A DNA stretch of 17,754 bases from JAAEQG01 sp023133475 (lineage in GTDB: Bacteria; Planctomycetota; Phycisphaerae; UBA1845), in NCBI GenBank assembly GCA_030631415.1, contig DAOVLE010000096.1, positions 1 through 17,754 on the forward strand, written 5' to 3'. The position numbers and the translations under genes are program-made. The notes beneath the pieces were generated by a model, which worked only from the letters and a program-made list of their open reading frames with translations, was not told the origin of the DNA and made no database searches. Positions 5,093-13,100 of this stretch are shown here, piece after piece; the first letter of the stretch is position 1; every line of letters begins with the position of its first letter.

Positions 5093-7516
5093 ATGAACCG
5101 CACATTTTTGTCACTTGTTACCGTACTGTTGTTTGCCGCAACGCTTTTCTTGTCGCCTGGATGCGACATAAGCATCGACCCGCCGAACGTCGACCCGCCC
5201 ACGCCCACGCCCAGAGAGGTCCCGATCGCCGACGCCGGGGTGGACAAGACGGTCGATGTCGGTAGCAGCGTGACCTTAAGTGGCGCCAACAGCTCCGACT
5301 CCGACGGCGATCCACTCACCTACCATTGGGAGCAGACAGGAGGACCAACCGTGACCCTGGAGGGCGGCAATACCATGGTTGCTACCTTCATGGCCAACGA
5401 AGAGGGGACCTACGACTTTTCCCTCACGGTCAATGACGACCGACGCGGCTCGGACACCGATACCGTGCGGATCGAGGCAGTGAGAGGGTCAGGAGAGGGT
5501 CAGCCACCCGTTCCGGAGGCGGGGGCAGACCGCCAGGTGAGAGAGAACCACGAGGTTCAGCTTGACGGTCGGGCGTCGTACGATCTAGACGGCACCAATG
5601 ACATCGTGATCTACGAGTGGCGGCAATTGGCCGGTCCCGAGGTCACCCTCTACGATGCCAACACCGCCACGCCCACTTTCACCGCCCCTGAGGTCGACGA
5701 ACCGACGGAGCTTATTTTTGAGCTCTACGTCGAGGACAACGCGACCCTGTGGAGCACCGATGCGGTAATCATCACCGTGCTTCCCATCGGCAGCGGTGGT
5801 AGTGGTGGCATGCTGGATCAGTACAATCTGGCCGTGGTCGTAGTAGGCCAGGGCAGTGTGGAGCCTGATGGCGGAGCCTACGATGCCGGCACCATCGTTA
5901 CTCTCACGGCTACGCCCGCCGCCGGCTGGGAGTTCGATTGCTGGGAAGAGGACCTCACCGTCTGCGACAACCCGGCCAGCCTCGAGATGGACAGCAACAA
6001 GTTCGTGGTGGCTTCGTTCACGCGCATTCAGTACACGTTGAGCATGTCGGTAGAAGGAGGCGGAGACACCGACCCGGCTGTCGGCCAACGTACCTACAAC
6101 GCCGGTGACCAGGTAACCATCACCGCCACGCCGGATGAAGGCTGCCAGGAGTCGTATTTTCAAGAGTGGTCCGGCGATGCCTCGGGGTCAACCAATCCCC
6201 TGACCATCACTATGGACAGCCATAAGGACATCACCGCTATCTTCGACGCAAACAACCACGCGCCCATCGCCGACGATCAGGAGGTAAGCACGGACCTTAA
6301 CGCCACTGTCAACATCACGCTCACCGGGGACGATCCGGACGGGGATGAGCTTGACTTTTTCATCATTGAGCCCCCCAGTTCTGGACATCTGCTTGAGACC
6401 GAGCTACCGCTGGTGACCTACATTCCGAACAATGACTTTGAGGGGACGGACACCTTCCGCTTCCAGGTGACCGACGGCTGCTTCGACAGCGACGAAGCTA
6501 CCGTCACCATCTACGTGGGCGTGGCATGCGTGGAAGAAGGTGGCCAGTGCGTTGAGAACGCCGACTGCTGCACGGACCTGGAATGCGTGGATGGCGTCTG
6601 CGAGGCTCCCGAGCAGTGCGCAGCAGAAGGTGAAGATTGCGACGCCGACGCCGACTGCTGTGCGGGCCTGATTTGCGGTGAGCAAGGCGAGTGCGTGCCG
6701 ACCACCGAGTGCGAGACCGACGACGATTGCGACGACAACCTGTTCTGCAACGGCGCCGAGACGTGCGTGGATGGTCAGTGCCAGGCAGGCGCTGCCCCTT
6801 GCGCCCCCGGCCAGACCTGCGACGAAGAGAACGACGTATGCCTGACGGGTGGCAACGACGACACGCTGCACTCCGGGGAAATGGTTTCCGGGTGTATCGA
6901 TGCTCCCTCGGACCAGAACACTTGGCTTTTCTCGGGCACGGCCGGGGAGCGTGTTCGGATTCTCGTCACGAAAATCTCCGGGGACATGATACCCTGCGTC
7001 TACTTGTATCCTCCGGGCGGTGGCTCTGCGGAGGCTTCTGCCGGCTGTTGGATACATGACACTGCGACGATCGACTGGCAACTCTCCGCCACCGGGCAGT
7101 ACACGATTGTTGTTCAGGACAACGGTGCCGATGACATGGGATGCTACAATCTTGCGTTTATAAACCTCTCAGATACGCTTACCAGTGCCCTCGACCCGGA
7201 CGGGGGCCCAATCAGCTCGGGTGAAACCGTTAGTGCTCAGATCAACGCCGCCTCAGACATGGATGGCTTTACCTTCTCGGCTGTAGCTGCTCAGCATGTT
7301 CGGATCGTCGTCACGAAGACCTCCGGGGACATGATACCCTGCGTCTACTTGTATCCTCCGGGTGGCGGCTCTGCGGAGGCTTCTGCCGGCTGTTGGATAC
7401 ATGACACTGCGACGATCGACCGGCAACTCTCCGCCACCGGGCAGTACACGATTCTTGTTGAGGACAACGGTGCCAATGATGCCGGCGGGTACAACCTGAC
7501 GCTGCAGCAGTTTTGA
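5093..7516 (+). CDS. Multidomain surface lipoprotein (PKD, InlB-like, cadherin-like, Cys-rich, PPC)
   Basis: An 807-residue exported protein. Residues 1-24 form a signal peptide ending in LSPGC, so Cys24 is probably lipidated. Then come a Pro-rich linker, two PKD-like beta domains (about 45-130 and 140-230), a Gly/Ser linker, two InlB B-repeat-like domains (about 245-312 and 313-385, with TATPAAGWEFDCW and TATPDEG), a cadherin-like/Big domain (390-476, FEGTDTFRFQVTDG), a Cys-rich stretch (479-584) and two PPC-type domains (about 590-690 and 700-806). ATG 5093 is supported by AAGAGG about 8 nt upstream. I see no catalytic motif; an adhesive or structural surface role is inference. It stands alone, following an IS66 remnant with a candidate promoter and followed by a hairpin at 7529-7584. 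Confidence 0.88.
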   Translation: MNRTFLSLVTVLLFAATLFLSPGCDISIDPPNVDPPTPTPREVPIADAGVDKTVDVGSSVTLSGANSSDSDGDPLTYHWEQTGGPTVTLEGGNTMVATFMANEEGTYDFSLTVNDDRRGSDTDTVRIEAVRGSGEGQPPVPEAGADRQVRENHEVQLDGRASYDLDGTNDIVIYEWRQLAGPEVTLYDANTATPTFTAPEVDEPTELIFELYVEDNATLWSTDAVIITVLPIGSGGSGGMLDQYNLAVVVVGQGSVEPDGGAYDAGTIVTLTATPAAGWEFDCWEEDLTVCDNPASLEMDSNKFVVASFTRIQYTLSMSVEGGGDTDPAVGQRTYNAGDQVTITATPDEGCQESYFQEWSGDASGSTNPLTITMDSHKDITAIFDANNHAPIADDQEVSTDLNATVNITLTGDDPDGDELDFFIIEPPSSGHLLETELPLVTYIPNNDFEGTDTFRFQVTDGCFDSDEATVTIYVGVACVEEGGQCVENADCCTDLECVDGVCEAPEQCAAEGEDCDADADCCAGLICGEQGECVPTTECETDDDCDDNLFCNGAETCVDGQCQAGAAPCAPGQTCDEENDVCLTGGNDDTLHSGEMVSGCIDAPSDQNTWLFSGTAGERVRILVTKISGDMIPCVYLYPPGGGSAEASAGCWIHDTATIDWQLSATGQYTIVVQDNGADDMGCYNLAFINLSDTLTSALDPDGGPISSGETVSAQINAASDMDGFTFSAVAAQHVRIVVTKTSGDMIPCVYLYPPGGGSAEASAGCWIHDTATIDRQLSATGQYTILVEDNGANDAGGYNLTLQQF
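6952..7479 (+). repeat. Near-identical tandem repeat inside the PPC region
   Basis: Positions 6952-7134 and 7297-7479 (offset 345 nt, 115 codons) differ at about 11 of 183 bases by hand count. The encoded GDMIPCVYLYPPGGGSAEAS and GCWIHDTATID are unchanged. The stretches around them (7135-7296) are much more divergent from their counterparts, so only part of the domain is nearly identical, which suggests gene conversion or a recent partial duplication. Confidence 0.9.
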
Positions 7517-7528
7517 GGTTTCGAAACG

Positions 7529-7584
7529 GGCCGGCCACGAGGAGGGTTGGGGGATCACCTTGGTTCCCCAGCCGTCGTGCGGCC
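7529..7584 (+). terminator. Hairpin after the PKD lipoprotein gene, possible terminator
   Basis: Beginning 13 nt after the stop codon, CACGA (7536-7540) pairs with TCGTG (7575-7579), and GGTTGGGG (7545-7552) pairs with CCCCAGCC (7566-7573) with one G-T wobble. No clear T-run follows (ATTGTTG), so it may be a weak terminator or an RNA-stabilising end. Between it and 7685 nothing is recognised. Confidence 0.4.
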
Positions 7585-7684
7585 ATTGTTGAAAATCGAA
7601 CCAACAGAAAAAAGGGGGCAGAAGCGAATGGCACTGCCGCCTGTTTTACAAGGACTTACGGCGATTTTGCCCGTTTCTCCGTGG

Positions 7685-7837
7685 TAAACATTCAGTGAAC
7701 CCATGGCAGGTTCGGATCAACTACCGAGCGCAGGGCCACGCAAGCGTGGTCGGGGCGTCTGACACCACTGTACCGCCGGCTTCCAGCCGGCAGGATGCCG
7801 GCGGTACAACAGGCTGGACGGGTTTACTGAATGTTTA
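7685..7837. mobile_element. MITE-like element with ATTCAGTGAACCC terminal inverted repeats
   Basis: TAAACATTCAGTGAACCC at 7685-7702 and GGGTTTACTGAATGTTTA at 7820-7837 are inverted repeats with one mismatch in 18. The flanks also echo one another (CTCCGTG just before the left end, CTCCGTG just after the right end). Inside is a second palindrome, TACCGCCGGC (7771-7780) against GCCGGCGGTA (7797-7806), preceded by GGCCACGCAAGCGTGG. No reading frame lies within. The end word recurs near 16051 and, in a GTATAC form, at 1711-1722. Confidence 0.55.
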
Positions 7838-7896
7838 CTCTCCGTGAGTAGTGCGGCGCTGCTGTACGAATAATGTACGGGCACTGGAGGTGTGAT

Positions 7897-9645
7897 ATGA
7901 GGAGAAGGCGACCCGCTTGCGTTTCGCTGTCCAGCTTCGCGGACACTGGCGATGTCCTGCCGATGCTGGTTGTGCTCATGGCCATGATCAGCAGCGCCGG
8001 GTGCGATCCGCAAATGCCGGGGGCTTTGGATGTGATAGCTGACATGGGTGAGAGTGGACAAAGTCTGCCAGAAGCGACCGAATTCATACTGTATACGAAT
8101 CCTTCAGATTCGCTTGTGCTCAAGGCGTTTACGGCAGAAGGTAGCGTCTTTGAGGTCTATGGCGAGAAGGACGCCGAAGGGCTCGCTACAAGGCTGACCG
8201 GCATTAAATGCCAGCTGCCAGACCTTGCAGGCACGAATGAGGGCATCTGGCTCTTGTACGACGATAACTCGCGGCTTCGTGAGATAGTGAGTGACGACGG
8301 AACAGAGATCCGATTCGACTGGCAGGGTGAGACCGAGGCAATCATAGCTATTGTATTTGCCGATGGCTCGATTGGTGAAGAAGTCCTGTACGATTTCGCT
8401 GGCACTAGTCCGGCGCATAGCGCCAAGGGAGAAAGCATCTTGGCTCGCCGTACGCCAGGGACGGAGAGCTACGGTGGGACTACGGTAGGAACAGCGTTTG
8501 ACGGTGAAGCGGTACAGAGTTGGCCCAGACAGCAGAAGGTCGACTTGAGTATGGCTGCTTGGGCAACCGATACGTCCCCAGTCCTCGTGGCCGTTTCCCA
8601 GTGTGGAGAACCCGTGGACGGGGCAGATGTCTCCGTCCATGTTCTGAGCGAAGACCCGATTTTTCGGAGGACATACCGGGCGAAACCAACTGGGACACTA
8701 GGCTTGTACACCGCCTCCTTGCCTACGGATGCTTCCACGCCAGGAGTAAGAACAAACGAGATCTGCCAGTCGGTGTCGAGTTTTCTGCACCTCTGTTTCG
8801 CAGTCGAAGCCCAGATGATATTGTGTGAGATCCTAGCCGCAGCGTTCGAAACCCGAGCTCCGGTTGTATCTGAAGTCTGTCAAAGGGTTTTCAGGGCACA
8901 CGAGGAGTATTGTGACACGTTTGAAGACCTCTCGTGCAACGACCTTGGGGAGTTCATCGATACCCACTGGCCGGAACTGATACAGCTCCAAGCTCGGGCA
9001 CGGATCCCAGGCAAGGCGTGGTACGATGGTGAAGTTATAGACGCCCGGGTAACGGGCCCATATCCACTTCTGACGGTAAGCGCGGACGCATTGGACATTG
9101 TCAATGAGTTACCCACTGGAAGCATCGCCAATAAGCGACCCACGATTGGGGCGCATGTCCTTATGTGCGCAAGCGACGCCAACATTAACCTATCCTCGAT
9201 CGAGATGACTGTGGACGGATCGCCCGTGGCTTTTACGGTGACAGGGGACAATCCCGAATTCCCGCATGTCTCCTACACGCCGTCTGCTGACCTGATTACA
9301 GGTGGGCATACGGTGAGCTTGAGTGCGACACTCGAGGATGGGACCACAGAAACGAAAAAGACATGGTCCTTCACCATCGGGGAGGATAACTGTGAGCAAT
9401 TGATACAACTTGCCCTCAATTATCAAAGCGAACAAGAGGCCCTTGTTGCCGATTACATGAGTCATTACCCAAACGCGACAGTGGCACAGGGTGAAGCGTT
9501 CTCTGCACAAGTAACAGGGTTACAGTGCCAGATGATGCACATTTTCAAAGAGCTAGTGGCAAAGGGATGCACGCTATCAGATCCTGCGACCCTTGCTCTG
9601 GCCGAACAGATGCTGGTGGTTATGGAACAAAACCTATGTGAGTGA
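7897..9645 (+). CDS. Unrecognised secreted lipoprotein with an Ig-like domain
   Basis: A 582-residue protein I do not recognise. ATG 7897 is favoured over ATG 7873 because GGAGG (7886-7890) lies 6 nt upstream and the product then starts MRRRR. A hydrophobic stretch (about 21-34) ends in SSAGC, so Cys36 may be lipidated, although the region before it is unusually long and contains FADTGD. Residues about 119-158 (LYDDNSRLREIVSDDGTEI) faintly resemble a YD/Rhs-type strand repeat. Residues 288-350 are Cys-rich and probably helical, with six Cys. Residues about 413-498 form an Ig-like beta domain (SIEMTVDGSPV, then TKKTWSFTI). The C-terminal 80 residues look helical and end LAEQMLVVMEQNLCE. Codons look less GC-biased than in the neighbouring protease gene. 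No function is assigned. Confidence 0.75.
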   Translation: MRRRRPACVSLSSFADTGDVLPMLVVLMAMISSAGCDPQMPGALDVIADMGESGQSLPEATEFILYTNPSDSLVLKAFTAEGSVFEVYGEKDAEGLATRLTGIKCQLPDLAGTNEGIWLLYDDNSRLREIVSDDGTEIRFDWQGETEAIIAIVFADGSIGEEVLYDFAGTSPAHSAKGESILARRTPGTESYGGTTVGTAFDGEAVQSWPRQQKVDLSMAAWATDTSPVLVAVSQCGEPVDGADVSVHVLSEDPIFRRTYRAKPTGTLGLYTASLPTDASTPGVRTNEICQSVSSFLHLCFAVEAQMILCEILAAAFETRAPVVSEVCQRVFRAHEEYCDTFEDLSCNDLGEFIDTHWPELIQLQARARIPGKAWYDGEVIDARVTGPYPLLTVSADALDIVNELPTGSIANKRPTIGAHVLMCASDANINLSSIEMTVDGSPVAFTVTGDNPEFPHVSYTPSADLITGGHTVSLSATLEDGTTETKKTWSFTIGEDNCEQLIQLALNYQSEQEALVADYMSHYPNATVAQGEAFSAQVTGLQCQMMHIFKELVAKGCTLSDPATLALAEQMLVVMEQNLCE

Positions 9646-9899
9646 GGGGTCCTGCGAGATCTTTCGGGAAAGACAAAGCGTAAACGAACAAGGGAGAAGA
9701 GCCGGCCAGGTTGGATGCGGTTCGCCGCGCTTGTGCCGTATGGGGGGAGCGAAGATCGTTTGCGCCGGGCTTGAGGCCGCCACACGGAACGGATGCCGAA
9801 ACCTGTTGTATGGGCATTGATTTACGTGTTGAGCGCTGAAATCGGGGGACACCATACCTATTTCTTGACATGCGGTCAAGCGTACCCTACGGTGGCGCG
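9646..9899. other. Gene-free stretch with RAYT-type 5' flank
   Basis: The first 190 bases hold nothing recognised apart from a small TCTTTC/GAAAGA palindrome near 9659. From 9842 the sequence GGGGGACACCATACCTATTT, then the palindrome CTTGAC ATGCG GTCAAG (9863-9879), resembles the flank that I recall preceding many IS200-like/RAYT transposase genes. It leads directly into the remnant at 9900. Confidence 0.4.
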
Positions 9900-10022
9900 A
9901 TGCCTCGGATACCACGCGTTGTTGTTCCCGGTCATCCGTATCACCTCACGCAGCGGGGAAACCGTTGCCGGCAGACGTTTTTCCGTGAAGGCGACTACTT
10001 GACGGGTGGCCCATCGCTTTAG
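9900..10022 (+). pseudogene. IS200-like/RAYT transposase, N-terminal remnant
   Basis: ATG 9900 opens a frame reading MPRIPRVVVPGHPYHLTQRG, then NRCRQTFFREGDY. This is the typical N-terminus of REP-associated tyrosine transposases (Y1_Tnp superfamily), including the Y-H-x-T-x-R-G-N core; the active HuH and catalytic Tyr would lie further on and are absent. After about 34 residues the frame enters the GGGTGGCCCA palindrome (10004-10084) and stops at TAG 10020-10022. The full protein is usually about 150-300 residues. No further part of the gene is seen downstream, so it was truncated rather than simply split. Confidence 0.8.
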
Positions 10023-10084
10023 CGGTGGGGGACACGAATAGTCCGCCGATTCGCGTCCCCCACGGCTAAAGCCATGGGCCACCC
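10004..10084. repeat. GGGTGGCCCA palindromic element, intact copy B
   Basis: An 81-nt almost perfect palindrome. GGGTGGCCCAT (10004-10014) pairs with 10074-10084, GCTTTAGC (10016-10023) with 10065-10072, GTGGGGGAC (10025-10033) with 10055-10063, and CGAAT (10035-10039) with 10049-10053. That is 33 pairs with three single mismatches and a 9-nt loop. An alternative local hairpin pairs 10010-10018 with 10021-10029. It interrupts the RAYT reading frame and matches the split copy at 47-251. Confidence 0.85.
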
Positions 10085-10101
10085 AACCATCGGTCGTAGT
10101 C

Positions 10102-10158
10102 GTAGGGCGGGTTCCACCCGCCATGCTGTGCCACAAAGGCGGGTAGAACCCGCCCTAC
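10102..10158. repeat. GTAGGGCGGG paired hairpin ahead of the subtilase gene
   Basis: GTAGGGCGGGTTCCACCCGC (starting 10102) is inverted as GGCGGGTAGAACCCGCCCTA ending at 10157, with C at 10158. It ends 5 nt before the AAGGAG ribosome binding site at 10164-10169, so it would form a hairpin in the mRNA leader of the protease. Confidence 0.85.
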
Positions 10159-10175
10159 AGAGGAAGGAGTTTGAC

Positions 10176-13100
10176 GTGCCCAAATATTCCACACACGTTT
10201 GTTTACCTGGTTTCGCTCTGGCGGTAATGATGGGTTTTATCGTCGCTCCCCTTTGTGCGTGGGCGCAGGTTCCGATGCGAGGACCGGTCAAAACCTGGGT
10301 GTTCTTCACCGACAAAGGGATCGATTCCGCAACCGAATACCGGGCGGCAATCAGGCAAGTAGCCCAGTCGTACAACGAGCGTGCCAAGCAGCGGCGGATG
10401 CTCCGCGGTGCCAATGTGGCACGCGGGGGCGAGTTGTTCGGCGAGTACGACCTGCCCGTCGTTGTGGATTATGTGGATGCGGTGACGGCAACCGGAGCAC
10501 GCGTGCACGTCACCAGCCGTTGGCTCAACGCCGTCAGCGTGTGGGCTACCAAGCCGCAGCTTGATCGGATCGCCCGGCTGCCATTCGTAACGAAGTTGCA
10601 ACTTGTTGCCCGGTCACGGCGGGTCGAGCCGATGGGCGTGCGGGAATTGGGCGCCGGACCATTCCCCGTCAGCCACCCGGACGGCTCCCGTGGTCGCCTC
10701 GACTATGGCCTGTCCACGGGCCAGCTTGCCCAGATTGATCTGATCGCGCTGCATGAGGCGGGCTTCACCGGCGACGGTGTGGTCATTGGCATTCTGGACA
10801 CCGGCTTCCGCCGCACCCACGAAGCCTTCAACGAGCCGGGCTACGTCGTCAACGTGGTGGCAGAGTGGGACTTCGTCGACAATGACCCCGACGCCGGAAT
10901 GGAACCGGATGACCACGTCAGCCAACACCGCCACGGAACGTTGATTCTCGGCTGCCTGGGCGCGTATAAGCCGGGATCGCTGATCGGCGGAGCCTACAAC
11001 GCCTCGTTCATCCTCTGCAAGACCGAGGACATCGCCGGCGAATACCCAGCCGAAGAAGACAACTTCGTCGCCGGCCTGGAGTTCATCGAAGCCAACGGCG
11101 GCGACGTGTCCACCGCCTCGCTGGGCTATATCGACTGGTACAACCAGGGCGACTTCGACGGGCGGACGGCGGTCACCACCATCGCGGTGAACATCTCCAC
11201 CATGCTCGGCGTACACCACTGCAACGCAGCCGGAAACGAGTCTCACGATTCCGACCCCGCCACTTCGAGCCTGATCGCCCCGGCGGACGCCTTGTGGGGA
11301 ATCACTTGTGGTGCGGTGGATAGTGATGGCGTCATCGCCGGTTTCAGTTCCGATGGCCCGACGGCTGACGGGCGGGTCAAGCCCGAACTGCTCGCCTGCG
11401 GGTCCGGGACCCACACCGTCTCACCATCCACCGACACCGAGTACGCTATCGCCTCCGGCACCTCGCTCTCGACCCCACTGGTGGCTTCGGCGGTGGCGTG
11501 CCTGATCCAAGCCAGACCCTACTGGACGGTCGAGCAGATGCGCGAAAACCTGTTCCACACCGCCGACTACTACGTAGCCAACGGCACCTACGATCCGCTT
11601 TACGTGCTCGGGTACGGGATCGTCGACGCACTTGCCGCCTACTCGTTTTGCCCGGACGCCGGGACCATCGAACTCGACAGGGATAAGTACACCTGCCAGA
11701 CCACGGTGCGGATCACGGTGATGGATTGTGGGCTGAACTTCGACGACCATGCAATCGACGCCGTGCAGGTGACGATCGCTTCCGATTCGGAGCCGGGCGG
11801 CGAGACAATCCTGCTCACCGAGACGCAAGCCGACTCGGCACAGTTCAGCGGCTCAATCAATTTGAGCCTGACCGACGCGCCGGGCGTGCTGCTTGTGGCT
11901 GAGGGGGGCACGATCACCGCCACCTACATCGACGAGGACGATGGTGCGGGTGGGTGCAATGTCGAGGTGACGGATACTGCCGTCGTGGATTGCCACCCTC
12001 CGGTAATCTCCAACGTCCGGACGACCGATGTTCAGCCGCTCAGGGTGAAGGTGGCCTTCGACGCGGACGAGCCGGTTCGTGGTATCGTGCAGTATGGCCT
12101 GTCTTGCAACGATCTGGATGAAACGGTTTCGGGCATTGACTACACCACTGCACCGGTGGTGGATGTCTTGTGCCTCGAAGATGACACGACCTACTTCTAC
12201 GCGGTCGAAGCGGAGGATCAGGCTAGCAACTCGACCACCGACGACAACGGCGGAGCATGCTACAGCTTCACCACCCCGAACATCCCCGAGTTGTTCACCG
12301 AGTTGTTCGGCAACGACATCTTCCACGACCTGGGCCATCTGAGCCTGACATTCACACCCGACGGTTCGAGCGATTACTACGCCGGCTGCGTTGTGGAAAT
12401 CGCCGCTCTGCCGACCGACCCCAGCGGTGGGACGGCTATCCCACTCTCAGACGACGACTACCAATACGTGAACCTCAACAGTGACGAGACGGTTTTGCTC
12501 TACGGTATCAGCTCCAACGGGTTTTACGTCGGTGCGAACGGCTACGTCACTTTCACTGCCGGCGATACCGATAATACCTCGTCCTTCGAGAATCACTTCA
12601 ACATGCCGCGGATATCGGGTCTGTTCCACAACCTCGATCCGTCAGCCGGCGGATCTGTGAGCTGGAAGCAACTGCCCGACCGGGCGGTAGTGACCTACCA
12701 GGACGTGCCCGAGCACGGCAGCACCGAGCCAAACACCTTCCAGATCGAGATGTTCTTCGACGAGACAATCACGATCAGTTGCCTGGGCATCTCGACAGAC
12801 TTCGGCCTTGTCGGCTTGTCCGAGGGTAACGGGTACAACCCGGAGACGTTCATCGAGACCAACCTGTCGGCGCTCGACGCCTGTGGGCCCAGACCTCCAA
12901 GCGCCGGGAGTGACAGCGTTTCCACGCCAGCCAACACGCCGCTAACCATCACGCTCGTCGCAGCCGACGACGGCCTGCCCGATCCGCCCGCAGCCTTAAC
13001 CTATACCATCCTCTCGCTGCCTGCCAACGGCACACTCAGCGACCCAGGCGCCGATGTGATCAGCAGCGTGCCCTATACGCTGGTAGGCGGCGGCAACGAG

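Noticed and set aside
10074..10175. ATG 10074 as the protease start
   Set aside because: It would place two palindromic repeats in the coding region and hide the signal peptide; GTG 10176 has a good ribosome binding site.
10614..11414. 266-codon minus-strand open frame inside the protease
   Set aside because: Fully antisense to the S8 catalytic domain, whose triad is intact.
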